64,000 nt of DNA from Gluconobacter frateurii (GTDB lineage Bacteria; Pseudomonadota; Alphaproteobacteria; Acetobacterales; Acetobacteraceae), in assembly GCF_002723955.1 (NCBI RefSeq), contig NZ_BEWN01000002.1, positions 62,001 through 126,000 of the forward strand, written 5' to 3'. Position numbers and translations under genes: made by a program. Every line of letters starts with the position of its first letter. Position 1 is the stretch's first letter. Positions 49,530 through 59,542 of the stretch are shown here, in pieces. Below the pieces are notes generated by a model. The model saw nothing but the letters and a program-made list of their open reading frames with translations. It did no database searches and was not told the DNA's origin.

Positions 49530-51386
49530 TTGAGCGATTTCGATGTCATCGTGATCGGCGGCGGTCATGCCGGGTGCGAAGCAGCCGCAGCATCTGCGCG
49601 CTTTGGAGCCAGAACGCTCCTGCTGACACACAAGCTCGAAACCATCGGGGCCATGTCCTGCAATCCTGCCATTGGTGGAATCGGCAAAGGGCATCTTGTG
49701 CGAGAGATCGACGCACTGGATGGACTGATGGGCAAGGCTGCCGATCGGGCAGGCATCCATTTCAAGCTGCTCAATCGCTCCAAAGGACCAGCCGTTCACG
49801 GTCCCCGAGCACAGGCTGACCGCTCTCTTTACAAAACGGCTATTCAGACCCTTCTGGCAGAAACGCCTAACCTCACGATCATGGCTGGAGCGGTTGGGGA
49901 TCTGATTGAAGAAAACGGACAAATCTGCGGTGTCGTCTGCGAAGATGGTCGTTCTTTCCGTTGCGGTGCCGTAGTCCTCACGACAGGTACCTTCCTGCGC
50001 GGCGTGATTCATGTCGGGCATGAGCAGCAACTTGCCGGGCGCATCGGCGAAGCCCCAGCAACGAAACTGGGCGAACGTCTGGAGGCCCTCAACCTACGAA
50101 TGGGGCGCCTCAAGACCGGTACACCACCCCGCATTGCCAAAGACAGCATCGACTGGGACAACCTGCCAGAAGACCGCGGTGATGATATTCCGGAGCCTTT
50201 CAGCCCGCTGACGGATCGCATCACGAACGATCAGGTTTCTTGCCGCATCAGCCAGACGACGCCAGAAACACATCGTATCATCAACGAGAACCTGCATCGT
50301 TCCGCCATGTATGGCGGAGCAATCGCAGGGCGTGGCCCACGCTATTGCCCCTCAATTGAAGACAAGGTGGTCCGTTTCGCAGAGCGGTCGTCCCATCAGG
50401 TTTTTCTGGAGCCGGAAGCACTTCCCGGAAATCCCGGCGGGGACCTTGTCTATCCGAACGGAATCAGCACCAGCCTTCCGGCTGATGTTCAGGCACTCAT
50501 GATCGCCTCCATGCCTGGCCTGGAAAAGGCCCGGATCGTGACGGCAGGATATGCTGTAGAATACGACTACGTTGATCCCCGTGAACTTCTACCATCGCTT
50601 CAGTTGCGCAGCCTGCCGGGCCTCTATCTGGCGGGTCAGATCAACGGCACAACAGGTTATGAAGAAGCAGGCGCGCAGGGTCTCCTTGCGGGCCTGAATG
50701 CCGCCCGCGCGACGGCTGGAAACGATCCGCTCATTCTGGATCGGAGCGATGCTTATCTGGGCGTCATGATCGACGATCTGACGCTGCACGGCATCAGCGA
50801 ACCTTATCGCATGTTCACGTCGCGCGCCGAGTATCGTCTGATACTACGCGCCGATAACGCAGACCTGCGCCTGACACCCAAGGGCATGATGGCCGGGTGC
50901 GTGTTGGCCGAGCGTGCCAGTGCTTTTACAGACATGAAGACCCAGATTGATGCGGCCATGGCTCAGGCTGCTTCGACGACATTCCTGCCCCAGACACTCA
51001 GAGAAGTCGGATTTGAGGTCTCCTTGGACGGGCGGCGGCGGAGCGTTCTGGACGTGCTGGCCAGCAATGGCGATCATTCAAAGGTGCTGGATCTGGCGCC
51101 CTGGTTCGCAGAGTTACCGCTTCGCATCCGCCGTCATGTGGAAACGGAAGCACGCTATGGCGGCTATCTGCACAGGCAGGACCGTGAGATCAAACAGCTT
51201 GCCTCTGAAAGTGCCATCGCACTGCCGGACAATCTGAACTACAACGCCATTGGCGGCCTGAGCAGCGAAATGCGCGAGCGTTTTACTCAGGCCCGTCCGA
51301 CCAGCTTTGCCGCAGCGCAGCGTGTGCGAGGCGTAACACCCGCCGCGCTGGTCGCCCTGCTGGCCCATGTAAGGACCCTGTCATGA
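49530..51386 (+). CDS. mnmG: tRNA uridine 5-carboxymethylaminomethyl modification enzyme MnmG
   Basis: 618 residues, FAD enzyme partner of MnmE. FAD fold [21 protein letters not shown], then [26 protein letters not shown] and the C-terminal helical domain. Start is TTG 49530, 3 bases after the mnmE stop. Overlaps rsmG by ATGA. Normal length. Confidence 0.95.
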   Translation: MSDFDVIVIGGGHAGCEAAAASARFGARTLLLTHKLETIGAMSCNPAIGGIGKGHLVREIDALDGLMGKAADRAGIHFKLLNRSKGPAVHGPRAQADRSLYKTAIQTLLAETPNLTIMAGAVGDLIEENGQICGVVCEDGRSFRCGAVVLTTGTFLRGVIHVGHEQQLAGRIGEAPATKLGERLEALNLRMGRLKTGTPPRIAKDSIDWDNLPEDRGDDIPEPFSPLTDRITNDQVSCRISQTTPETHRIINENLHRSAMYGGAIAGRGPRYCPSIEDKVVRFAERSSHQVFLEPEALPGNPGGDLVYPNGISTSLPADVQALMIASMPGLEKARIVTAGYAVEYDYVDPRELLPSLQLRSLPGLYLAGQINGTTGYEEAGAQGLLAGLNAARATAGNDPLILDRSDAYLGVMIDDLTLHGISEPYRMFTSRAEYRLILRADNADLRLTPKGMMAGCVLAERASAFTDMKTQIDAAMAQAASTTFLPQTLREVGFEVSLDGRRRSVLDVLASNGDHSKVLDLAPWFAELPLRIRRHVETEARYGGYLHRQDREIKQLASESAIALPDNLNYNAIGGLSSEMRERFTQARPTSFAAAQRVRGVTPAALVALLAHVRTLS

Positions 51387-51964
51387 CCACCGTTTCACGT
51401 GAAACGCAGGCCAGACTGGAGCGCTTCGCAGACCTGCTCGTGCAGTGGAATGCGAAGATCAATCTGGTCAGCCCGAAAGATCTGGGTCAACTCTGGCCCC
51501 GCCATATTCAAGACAGCCTGCAACTCGCGGATCTGATCCCTGAGGGTGCCACCATTACGGACCTCGGTTCAGGCGGCGGCTTTCCGGGTCTCATTCTGGC
51601 AATCGCAACAGGCAACCCGGTTACACTCATTGAGTCAGACCAACGAAAATGCGCCTTCCTGCGAGAAGCCGGGCGCATCTGCGAAGCCAATGTCACCATC
51701 CTTCCCAAGCGGATTGAAGCGGCAACCCCACCAGAAGCCGACATCATTACCGCCCGCGCACTGGCCCCGCTGGTCAAACTGCTGGGATGGGCGCGCCCTC
51801 TGCTGAAAGAAAACGGATTTTGTCTGTTTCTCAAGGGCATAAAGGCGCAGGATGAGTTGACCGAGGCAAGCCGCGACTGGCACATGACATCCACCATTCT
51901 TCCCAGCCGCACCGACCCCGGCGGAGCCATCATCAAGGTCAGTGATTTCAAGCGTGTCGTCTAA
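51383..51964 (+). CDS. rsmG: 16S rRNA (guanine-N7) methyltransferase RsmG
   Basis: 193 residues; methylates G527 of 16S rRNA. The SAM motif is [18 protein letters not shown], preceded by [12 protein letters not shown] and followed by [16 protein letters not shown]. Begins [11 protein letters not shown], the usual N-terminal start. A parS-like site lies in codons 4-9. Overlaps mnmG by ATGA and its end overlaps the parA start. Confidence 0.93.
   Translation: MTTVSRETQARLERFADLLVQWNAKINLVSPKDLGQLWPRHIQDSLQLADLIPEGATITDLGSGGGFPGLILAIATGNPVTLIESDQRKCAFLREAGRICEANVTILPKRIEAATPPEADIITARALAPLVKLLGWARPLLKENGFCLFLKGIKAQDELTEASRDWHMTSTILPSRTDPGGAIIKVSDFKRVV
51391..51406. promoter_or_regulatory. parS-like site at the start of rsmG
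   Basis: CGTTTCACGTGAAACG, a perfect 16-base palindrome with the outer base changed from the T/A consensus. Codes for Val-Ser-Arg-Glu-Thr in RsmG. This placement just upstream of parAB is found in many bacteria. Confidence 0.8.
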
Positions 51965-52754
51965 TTCCGTATCCCCCACCACCCGCATCATTGCCGTCAC
52001 CAACCAGAAGGGCGGTGTTGGCAAAACCACGACCACAATCAACCTGGCTGCCGCGCTGGCACGGAAACAGCGCGTTCTGCTCGTTGATCTGGACCCTCAG
52101 GGTAATGCCTCGACCGGGTTGGGCATCGAGTATGATCAGCGGAATGTTGGTACCTATGCTGCCCTGATGCAGGAAGCAGAGCCACACGCCCTTGCTCAGC
52201 CAACCGAATTCGAGAATCTTTCGATCATCACCGCCAATAACGAACTGGCCGGCGCCGAACTGGAGATGATCGGGGATGAACGTCGGGAATATCGTTTGCG
52301 TGATGCTCTACGTGCCCTCGAAGGCGACTACGACACCATCCTGATCGATTGCCCGCCGAGCCTTGGTCTTCTGACCCTGAACGCACTGGTCGCGGCCGAC
52401 AGTGTTCTGGTTCCTCTTCAGTGTGAATTCTTCGCACTTGAAGGGATCAGCCAGCTTGTTCGCACCATTGACCGTGTGCGGCGTGCCTTCAATGCAGATC
52501 TGCATCTCGAAGGCATTGTGCTGACGATGTATGATCGACGAAACAACCTTTCAGAACTCGTCGCACAGGATGCACGGGGTTTCTTCGGCGAACAGGTTCT
52601 CGAAACGCTGATCCCGAGAAATATCCGTATTTCCGAAGCCCAGAGCCATGGCAGCCCTGTGCTGAATTATGATGCACGTTCCACAGGCGCAGTCGCCTAT
52701 GTGGCACTGGCGGACGAACTTCTGAAGCGAACAGAGAACAGGACAAAGGCGTAA
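51942..52754 (+). CDS. parA: Chromosome partitioning ATPase ParA
   Basis: 270 residues. Deviant Walker A in VTNQKGGVGKTTTTINLAAAL, then LLVDLDPQGNASTGLG and DTILIDCPPSLGLLTLNAL. Short N-terminus, no DNA-binding extension, so a chromosomal type Ib-like Soj protein. Start is GTG 51942 or GTG 51954; both overlap the rsmG end. Works with ParB and parS to move the origin region. Confidence 0.94.
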   Translation: MISSVSSNSVSPTTRIIAVTNQKGGVGKTTTTINLAAALARKQRVLLVDLDPQGNASTGLGIEYDQRNVGTYAALMQEAEPHALAQPTEFENLSIITANNELAGAELEMIGDERREYRLRDALRALEGDYDTILIDCPPSLGLLTLNALVAADSVLVPLQCEFFALEGISQLVRTIDRVRRAFNADLHLEGIVLTMYDRRNNLSELVAQDARGFFGEQVLETLIPRNIRISEAQSHGSPVLNYDARSTGAVAYVALADELLKRTENRTKA

Positions 52755-52760
52755 GCTGCG

Positions 52761-53639
52761 ATGGCCAAAAAGGACACTTCCCCGCGCCTCGGTCGTGGAC
52801 TTGCAGCCCTTTTGGGCGATCAGGCCCCCCAGCTTGCCCGCACAACGCGCGCGAATGCTCCGGTGCAGCAGCATACTTCCCTACCCGTCGATGTGCTGGA
52901 GCCAAGCCCCTTTCAGCCGCGTCAGGACATGAACCCTGAACGACTGGAAGAACTGGCCAACTCCATTCGCTCCCGAGGTATCCTTCAGCCCTTGCTGGTC
53001 CGGCCTGACCCTGCCAACCCGGAACGCTATCAGATCATCGCCGGTGAGCGCCGGTGGCGTGCGTCTCAGCTTGCGGGCCTGCACAGTGTGCCTGTCCATG
53101 TACGCCAGCTCGATGATACGGATGCCATGGCTGCGGCACTGGTCGAAAACCTTCAGCGCGCAGACCTGAACCCGATCGAAGAAGCCGAGGGACTACAGCG
53201 TCTCATCAACGATTATACGCTGACACAGGAAGAACTGGCGGGCGCTGTGGGCAAATCCCGCCCGCACATCACCAATACCATGCGTTTGCTAAACCTTCCG
53301 GCTGAGGTGCGTGCTCACGTCCGCCAGGGCGAGTTAACGGCTGGTCACGCACGCGCCCTTCTGGGTCACCCTGACCCAGTGGCCGCTGCCAAAATTGTTC
53401 TGGAAAAGGGCCTGAACGTCCGTCAGACGGAAGCTCTTGCTGCAGAAAAATCAGAAAAGAAGCCAGCATCCAAAAGTCGTCGCGACGCAGAAATCGTTCA
53501 GATTGAAGAAGATCTTGCTCTTCGTCTGGGGCTGAAAGTCCGGATTTCCTACGACGGAAAAAAAGGCGGCTCCCTCAAGATTGATTATCGCTCTCTTGAA
53601 CAGTTCGAAAGCCTCATGCGCCTTCTAAACCACTCGTAA
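52761..53639 (+). CDS. parB: Chromosome partitioning protein ParB
   Basis: 292 residues. N-terminal ParA-contact helix LGRGLAALLGDQ, ParB domain with GERRWRASQLAGL (CTP/clamp box) and the helix-turn-helix LTQEELAGAVGKSRPHITNTMRLLNLP that reads parS. C-terminal dimer domain. Six bases after parA. Five matching parS-like sites are present in the window. Confidence 0.95.
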   Translation: MAKKDTSPRLGRGLAALLGDQAPQLARTTRANAPVQQHTSLPVDVLEPSPFQPRQDMNPERLEELANSIRSRGILQPLLVRPDPANPERYQIIAGERRWRASQLAGLHSVPVHVRQLDDTDAMAAALVENLQRADLNPIEEAEGLQRLINDYTLTQEELAGAVGKSRPHITNTMRLLNLPAEVRAHVRQGELTAGHARALLGHPDPVAAAKIVLEKGLNVRQTEALAAEKSEKKPASKSRRDAEIVQIEEDLALRLGLKVRISYDGKKGGSLKIDYRSLEQFESLMRLLNHS

Positions 53640-53694
53640 GAAACTGTTTTTAGGAGGTTTTTCAGATTTATTCGTTTTTTTCTGCGAATCCCTC

Positions 53695-53724
53695 TTGCAT
53701 AGCAGCCACCCTTCCCTCTATAAC
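53695..53724 (+). promoter_or_regulatory. Promoter of the tRNA-Lys unit
   Basis: TTGCAT, 18-base spacer, TATAAC. Transcription would start at about 53731, right where the leader repeat begins. Confidence 0.6.
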
Positions 53725-53731
53725 GCGCCTC

Positions 53732-53839
<108 letters not shown>

Positions 53840-53864
53840 CTTATCCTTGAAAAATCAGATGCCT

Positions 53865-53897
53865 GTCTTTCTTCAAAGAAGAGAGACTTCTTTTATT
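53865..53897 (+). terminator. Terminator of the tRNA-Lys unit
   Basis: GTCTTTCTTC, loop AAA, GAAGAGAGAC (10 bp, one T-G pair), then TTCTTTTATT; 40 bases after the tRNA. Confidence 0.75.
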
Positions 53898-53942
53898 CGC
53901 TGATACAACCGTGGTCTGCGGACTCAATCCGGACTCCCCTCT

Positions 53943-53967
53943 GGATTCTCCACAAACAGGAGAATCC
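53943..53967. other. 9-bp hairpin between tRNA-Lys and phosphatase gene
   Basis: GGATTCTCC, 7-base loop, GGAGAATCC. On the plus strand a weak TATCTCTCT follows, so it may be a second stop for the tRNA unit. Confidence 0.5.
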
Positions 53968-54008
53968 TATCTCTCTAATTTCAGACTCTGTATTTCCTGC
54001 TGAAAATC

Positions 54009-54698
54009 TCAGCCTCGAAAATCCGGAAGTTCGTTCACAGCAACCACGCGCCAGAGCCCATTAATCCGTTCAATAATAGAAATGGAGAGGTTTTGGATCG
54101 TAAACCTGAGCGCAATATCCGGGTGAATAGCCAGGGCGTGGGAGAGTGCTGCACGAATAGCGCCCCCATGGCTGACCATCACCATATCCTGACCAGGATG
54201 CGTGTTAGCAAGGTCTTCCAAACCGTGAGAGACGCGCGCACAGACATCCAGCATGCTCTCACCGCCCGGCGGAAGCTCGCTTGCGGACAGCGACCAGAAC
54301 GGGTTTGGCGGCAGGCTCAAAAGCGACAGAAACTGGTCATGCGGTGTTCCATGCCAGTCCCCGATCGACTGTTCGATAAACCGCGCATCCAGCGTCACAT
54401 CAGGGCACTGAAATTCTCCCGCACAACGAATCTGCGCAGCCGTGTCCCACGCTCTTTGCAGGGGAGAACTATACCAGACAGCATCTGCGGGAAGACGACG
54501 CGCCAGAGCAGCATAACCACCCTGCTGAGAGGCCATGGCTTCCTTGCAGAGAGGAACATCCATGGCCCCATACATTGTCTTGCGCGCACTGGCCTCCACG
54601 ACAGCATGTCGCACGAGCCAGAAGCGCGTAATGCCCCGAGGAAGCTCAGGAGTGTCGAGGAAGTGTCCGTGCGGGACTGCGTGATCTGTCTGTGTCAT
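54009..54698 (-). CDS. Histidine phosphatase superfamily protein (CobC-like)
   Basis: 229 residues. RFWLVRHAVVEASARKTMYG supplies the phosphohistidine (RHA replaces the usual RHG); further catalytic parts are VWYSSPLQRAWDTAAQ, ARFIEQSIGDWHG and MVSHGGAIRAALSHA. The pattern is that of alpha-ribazole phosphatase CobC or phosphoglycerate mutase-like enzymes. Start ATG 54698 overlaps the upstream PLP enzyme's stop by ATGA, so the two are coupled. No other cobalamin genes are nearby. Confidence 0.82.
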   Translation of the reverse strand: MTQTDHAVPHGHFLDTPELPRGITRFWLVRHAVVEASARKTMYGAMDVPLCKEAMASQQGGYAALARRLPADAVWYSSPLQRAWDTAAQIRCAGEFQCPDVTLDARFIEQSIGDWHGTPHDQFLSLLSLPPNPFWSLSASELPPGGESMLDVCARVSHGLEDLANTHPGQDMVMVSHGGAIRAALSHALAIHPDIALRFTIQNLSISIIERINGLWRVVAVNELPDFRG

Positions 54699-56743
54699 GA
54701 GAAAGGCGCGTAACGAGGAACAGGATTGACGTCCAGCAGAACGTTCCAATGTTTCAGGATCAGTTCCAGTTTAGCCAGTACCCTGCGGGCATCCGCACAT
54801 TCCCGCTGTAACCTCTGTGGTTCGTCCAGCCCCGCATGAGAGGGCTCCCCTGAAACCAGTCGCGCACCAGCGCATAAGCGCAAAGCACCAGCCGGGCCGT
54901 CCAGAAGCGGGTGTGGAACCGGAACGGGCTGTCCCAGAACACAGAGCAGAGCTGGCTCCCCTTCCCTCACCCATGGTGAGAGATCTGCATTCAGCCAGCG
55001 GTGCAACTTCCGGGCATTTTCCAGCTCAAGCGGATGTTCGGGCGCGAGGGGATCATTGACCAAAAAAGACAGGATTGTCGGAACTGCGTCCCAGCGGCCA
55101 TCATCCACAGGTTGTCCCATAGGAAGCATGGTCAGCGAAGGACATCGTTCCACCATCTCGATAGCCTGGGTCATGAAATAATCCAGCCGATGACGGATCG
55201 TGTCATCCGGTAAAACAAACAGGGCGTCCATCTCTGCAAGCGCAGCATGCCATCGCAGAGCGAGACCAATATTATGCCCAGTATTCAATGCGTTTTTATC
55301 TGATCCTTCCGGCCATTCATCCCGATTTGCATAGTCTTTAAGACCAATTGGAAGAGACAATGATGGAAGGCGATTTCGCAGCGTTTCCGGCAAAAGGATT
55401 GCTCCACAGAACGGTGGCCCTGTGAAAAATTTAGAGCCCGTCACCATGACCATCAGACCACTCTGTACCCACTCGAAAACACGTGCTGGGCTAAGGCGAG
55501 CCTGGCAGGCATCCACCACAACACTAAAATGCTCTCCAAGCTCGCTTCGCAGGATTTCAATGGTTTCCATGTCCGGAGCAGCCAAGCCAGTTTTGGACTG
55601 GTCCAGACGGTGCATTAAAACATGCCGACCGGCTTTTACTTCACGCCGCGCGAGTTCAAGGCATTCGGCATTAATGTCTTCGATTGCCCGGGAAGATCCA
55701 TCCGGATGCCTGATAGTCACACCGATGAGACGGGTATCGGCGGAGAACCCCTCAATCAGTTCCCCTTTTCCCACTAAGGTCGCGCACGCGCTGTCAGTGG
55801 CGAAATGACGACCACAGGCAGCCAGTGGCACACCACTTCCGGTCTCGTCCGGGGCAAGCAAAATGGAACTGACAGGACGCTCGGTGCCTGCGGCTACGAG
55901 AGCCAGGACTGCCAGTTCACAGTCGGTCCCGGAGGCAGACAGCAATACCGCGTCTTCGGGCAGATCATAGTGTCGCCCAATGCCAGACCGCGCATTCTTG
56001 ACCATTGTTTCCTGAACAAGATCCGGGTCCTGCTGTGAAAGAAGGGCGTTCATCATCGCACATCGTGCCGCCTCTGCCCCTCCAAACCCACGTTCTGACA
56101 GAGAAGAAGCAGTTGAAGAACCAAAAGTGACAGCCCAGGGACGGGGACGGTGCGAACAGGAATAACGGTTCAGCCCTGTTTCCGGATCAACGGCCAGTCT
56201 GGAGTCCCCGCCGCTGCTCATTAATGTTTCTGCAGGTGCCATGACAGGCCACAGACGCACAAGAATAGGCTGCAACCTCTGTGCATCTTCCGCCGTAAAC
56301 ACGGGTGCCTTTGGAAACAGCAGCTTCAAGCTCTCCCAGATATGCAGCAATGTCTGGCTATCCGGCACATCCCCTGCACAGACGGCAAGTTCGGTCGGAA
56401 GCGGGCAGGCCGCATTCGTGTCGAGACCATGAAACAGTGCGGCAACACGCGCGGCAGCAAAACTGGCGAGACGAGCGTCTGCGCCACCATGGAGCAGCCT
56501 GAAAAGTTCAACAGCCTGCCGCAGAAATGTTGGGGCGAGTGCTGGATTGCGAAGACAGGGTTCCCCCAGCTTCAGGCATACCTGCCCAACAGGAGAGGCA
56601 GGATGTTCAGGCAGGTTTTCTCCGAGCTGAAATGGCTGCTTCAGGGAAATATCCAGCTCTGGCATGAGACCCGCCGCAACGACCCGAAGGTCTGGACGTT
56701 CCAGCACATCAACGAGCGAGCGGGTTAATGTATCAGCCAGCAT
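54695..56743 (-). CDS. Large PLP-dependent fold-type I enzyme of unknown substrate
   Basis: 682 residues, 200-300 more than most aminotransferases. Residues about 1-190 form a helical domain with no recognised family. From about residue 195 (LNRYSCSHRPRPWAVTFGSSTASSLSERGF) a class V-like fold follows: LLSASGTDCELAVLAL as phosphate-binding loop, VVVDACQARLSPARVF with the cofactor Asp and Gln, and MVTGSKFFTGPPFCGAIL with the PLP lysine. The rest forms the C-terminal small domain. Coupled to a histidine phosphatase. Divergent from rmlB. Not identified further. Confidence 0.7.
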   Translation of the reverse strand: MLADTLTRSLVDVLERPDLRVVAAGLMPELDISLKQPFQLGENLPEHPASPVGQVCLKLGEPCLRNPALAPTFLRQAVELFRLLHGGADARLASFAAARVAALFHGLDTNAACPLPTELAVCAGDVPDSQTLLHIWESLKLLFPKAPVFTAEDAQRLQPILVRLWPVMAPAETLMSSGGDSRLAVDPETGLNRYSCSHRPRPWAVTFGSSTASSLSERGFGGAEAARCAMMNALLSQQDPDLVQETMVKNARSGIGRHYDLPEDAVLLSASGTDCELAVLALVAAGTERPVSSILLAPDETGSGVPLAACGRHFATDSACATLVGKGELIEGFSADTRLIGVTIRHPDGSSRAIEDINAECLELARREVKAGRHVLMHRLDQSKTGLAAPDMETIEILRSELGEHFSVVVDACQARLSPARVFEWVQSGLMVMVTGSKFFTGPPFCGAILLPETLRNRLPSLSLPIGLKDYANRDEWPEGSDKNALNTGHNIGLALRWHAALAEMDALFVLPDDTIRHRLDYFMTQAIEMVERCPSLTMLPMGQPVDDGRWDAVPTILSFLVNDPLAPEHPLELENARKLHRWLNADLSPWVREGEPALLCVLGQPVPVPHPLLDGPAGALRLCAGARLVSGEPSHAGLDEPQRLQRECADARRVLAKLELILKHWNVLLDVNPVPRYAPFS

Positions 56744-56855
56744 ACCTTTGTTCTCCTGCGTGCCTAACAGGAGTGTCTGGGTAGCTCATTCAGCGATGTG
56801 GGGCGAGACCTTATGGATGTAGAAATAGTTTCATTAGTATTACCGACAGCCATGT

Positions 56856-56883
56856 TTGCGCCTCTTGTACAACACTGTAAGAT
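56856..56883 (+). promoter_or_regulatory. Probable promoter of rmlB-rmlA
   Basis: TTGCGC, 16-base spacer, TAAGAT, about 50 bases before the rmlB ATG, which has AAGGAG at 5 bases. Confidence 0.4.
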
Positions 56884-56933
56884 ACTTTCCTGTGGCGGGG
56901 CTGAAGCTCCTACCGTGATGTTAAGGAGTTGAA

Positions 56934-57989
56934 ATGCGGATATTGTTGACAGGCGGTTGCGGCTTCATTGGTTCGGCCGTGGTGCGTCATATTATCAGAA
57001 ACACCGAACACAGTGTGCTGAACGTAGACTGCATGACCTATGCAGCCTCAGAAGATACCGTAGCCGAGGTCGCTTCCGATCCGCGTTATTCTCACGCACG
57101 GGCAAACATTGTGAACGGCGTAGAAATGCAGCGCCTGTTCGAGGAATATCGCCCGGATGCCGTCATGCATCTGGCTGCTGAGAGCCATGTGGACCGCTCG
57201 ATCGACGGACCCGGCGTCTTTATCCAGACCAATGTCGTGGGAACCTATTCCCTTCTGGAAGCTGCGCGCAAATACTGGAACGGCCTCGGAAACGAAGAGA
57301 AAGCCGCATTCCGGTTCCACCACATTTCCACGGACGAAGTCTTTGGCCATCTTGAGCCGAATGATCCGCCGTTCACCGAAACAACGCCTTACGATCCGCG
57401 CAGCCCGTATTCAGCCTCCAAGGCATCGTCCGATCATCTGGTCCGGGCCTGGTATCACACTTACGGTCTGCCAACATTCGTTACCAACACCACTAACAAC
57501 TATGGTGTCTGGCATTTCCCTGAAAAGCTGATTCCCCTTGTCACCATCAACGCCATCGAAGGGCGTGAACTGCCTGTTTACGGCAAGGGCGAAAATATCC
57601 GCGACTGGCTCTTCGTCGAAGACCATGCCGAAGCTCTGGTCCGCGCTGTGGAAATTGGAAAGCCGGGCGAGACCTATGCTATCGGTGCCCGTCAGCCGCG
57701 CACCAACCTTGAAGTCGTCAAGAAAATCTGTGCCGTTCTGGATGAACTTCTGCCAGACCCGGAAGGCCCGCGTGAGCGTCTGATCCGTTACGTGACGGAC
57801 CGCCCCGGCCATGATTTCCGTTATGAAATCGACCCGTCCCATGCTGAAAAAGAGCTGGACTGGAAAGCCAAGAACGACTTCGAAACCGGCATCCGCAAGA
57901 CGGTTCAGTGGTATCTCGACAACCGTGACTGGTGGGAAGGAATCCGCTCCAAGCGTTATACGGGACAGCGACTGGGAACACGCGCATGA
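56934..57989 (+). CDS. rmlB: dTDP-glucose 4,6-dehydratase
   Basis: 351 residues; second step of dTDP-L-rhamnose synthesis. NAD fold [16 protein letters not shown], catalytic STDEVFGHL and [20 protein letters not shown] (Tyr-x3-Lys), and [17 protein letters not shown]. Overlaps rmlA by ATGA. Confidence 0.95.
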   Translation: MRILLTGGCGFIGSAVVRHIIRNTEHSVLNVDCMTYAASEDTVAEVASDPRYSHARANIVNGVEMQRLFEEYRPDAVMHLAAESHVDRSIDGPGVFIQTNVVGTYSLLEAARKYWNGLGNEEKAAFRFHHISTDEVFGHLEPNDPPFTETTPYDPRSPYSASKASSDHLVRAWYHTYGLPTFVTNTTNNYGVWHFPEKLIPLVTINAIEGRELPVYGKGENIRDWLFVEDHAEALVRAVEIGKPGETYAIGARQPRTNLEVVKKICAVLDELLPDPEGPRERLIRYVTDRPGHDFRYEIDPSHAEKELDWKAKNDFETGIRKTVQWYLDNRDWWEGIRSKRYTGQRLGTRA

Positions 57990-58882
57990 GCACGATCGAC
58001 ACGAAGCCCATGAAGGGCATTATCCTGGCTGGCGGTTCGGGCACGCGCCTGTATCCCATGACGCTCGCTTCCTCCAAGCAGCTCCTGCCGGTCTACGACA
58101 AGCCAATGATCTACTACCCCCTTTCCACGCTGATGCTGGCGGGAATCCGGGACATCATGATCATCACCACGCCGCATGACATGCCTCAGTTCCAGCGCCT
58201 TCTGGGCGATGGTTCCCAGTTTGGCGTAACATTCGAGTATCGCATTCAGCCTTCCCCGGATGGTCTGGCTCAGGCATTTCTGATTGCGGAAGACTGGCTT
58301 GACGAATCCCCCTGTGCGCTTGCCCTGGGTGACAATCTGATCTTCGCCGATCATCTGGGTGTGCTGCTACGTGCGGCTGCAAACCGTCCGGAAGGTGCAA
58401 CTGTCTTCGCATATCAGGTCCGCGACCCAGAGCGCTATGGTGTGGTCTCATTCGACCAGAGTGGCAAAGCGCTTGAAGTCGTCGAAAAGCCGGAAAATCC
58501 TGAATCAAACTGGGCCATCACGGGCCTGTACTTCTATGATCACCGTGTTGTGGATTTCGCCAAGAAGGTAAAGCCCAGCGCCCGTGGCGAACTGGAGATC
58601 ACAGACCTCAACCGCATGTATCTTGAAGAAGGCACGCTTCAGGTTGATCGTCTGAGCCGCGGCTGCGCGTGGCTTGATGCTGGTATGCCTGACAGCCTGA
58701 TGCAGGCTGGCAGCTTCGTTCAGACCATCCAGTCCCGTCAGGGCATGCTGGTAGGTTCTCCGGCTGAAGTCGCTTTCCGCAACAAGTTCATTACCGCCGA
58801 TCAGCTTCGCGACCATGCCAAGAAAATGGGCAAGACAGAACTGGGTCGTCTTCTGCTTGAACTGGCAGATCACGGCGCCTGA
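57986..58882 (+). CDS. rmlA: Glucose-1-phosphate thymidylyltransferase
   Basis: 298 residues; first step of dTDP-rhamnose synthesis. Nucleotide-binding [16 protein letters not shown] with [17 protein letters not shown], then GDNLIFADH and the catalytic [18 protein letters not shown]. The start is ATG 57986, inside the rmlB stop. A strong terminator follows. Confidence 0.95.
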   Translation: MSTIDTKPMKGIILAGGSGTRLYPMTLASSKQLLPVYDKPMIYYPLSTLMLAGIRDIMIITTPHDMPQFQRLLGDGSQFGVTFEYRIQPSPDGLAQAFLIAEDWLDESPCALALGDNLIFADHLGVLLRAAANRPEGATVFAYQVRDPERYGVVSFDQSGKALEVVEKPENPESNWAITGLYFYDHRVVDFAKKVKPSARGELEITDLNRMYLEEGTLQVDRLSRGCAWLDAGMPDSLMQAGSFVQTIQSRQGMLVGSPAEVAFRNKFITADQLRDHAKKMGKTELGRLLLELADHGA

Positions 58883-58891
58883 TCTTCCCTG

Positions 58892-58922
58892 CGCTGCCTG
58901 ACCAGGTCAGGCAGCGTTTTTT
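58892..58922 (+). terminator. Terminator after rmlA
   Basis: CGCTGCCTGA, loop CCAGG, TCAGGCAGCG then TTTTTT. It splits rmlBA from rmlCD, so rmlC has its own promoter or needs read-through. Confidence 0.88.
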
Positions 58923-58978
58923 CTGCTGAGGCACAGTCTGCCTTTATTTCCAGATCTCATTTTCTGAAGGAAACCGTC

Positions 58979-59542
58979 ATGAAGGTCGAACGGCTAGCCA
59001 TTCCGGAAGTCATTCTCGTTACGCCTCCTCGTTTCAGCGATAATCGCGGCTTCTTTTCCGAAACCTATAATTTTGATCGTATGACGGAGGCCGGCATCAA
59101 CCTGCCTTTCGTTCAGGACAATCAGAGCCTCTCTGTTGAAAAAGGCGTCGTCCGCGGGCTGCATTGCCAGTTGGCCCCCTACGAACAAGGCAAACTCGTT
59201 CGCGTAACGCGTGGTGCCATCTGGGATGTGGCCGTAGATGCCCGCACGGGCTCACCAACCTATGGCAAGTGGGTTGCTGCTGAGCTCTCTGCTGAAAACT
59301 GGTCCCAGTTATGGGTTCCGCCCGGCTTCCTGCATGGTTTTGTGACGCTCGAAGAGAACACCGAAGTCCAGTACAAATGCACGTCTCTTTACAGCAAGGT
59401 CTCCGAACGTGCAGTCATCTGGAACTCTCCGGAACTGAACATTGACTGGCCCATTTCCGAAGAAGAAGCCGTTCTGTCCGACAAGGACAAAATCGCGCCG
59501 CACTTCTCGGAAGCCAAAGGCTGGTTCCAGTACGAAAAGTGA
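58979..59542 (+). CDS. rmlC: dTDP-4-dehydrorhamnose 3,5-epimerase
   Basis: 187 residues; third step of dTDP-rhamnose synthesis. RGLHCQLAPYEQGKLVRVTRG supplies the catalytic His, and the cupin fold continues with LWVPPGFLHGFVTLEENTEVQYKC. AAGGAAA lies 7 bases before ATG. Overlaps rmlD by 4 bases. Confidence 0.94.
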   Translation: MKVERLAIPEVILVTPPRFSDNRGFFSETYNFDRMTEAGINLPFVQDNQSLSVEKGVVRGLHCQLAPYEQGKLVRVTRGAIWDVAVDARTGSPTYGKWVAAELSAENWSQLWVPPGFLHGFVTLEENTEVQYKCTSLYSKVSERAVIWNSPELNIDWPISEEEAVLSDKDKIAPHFSEAKGWFQYEK

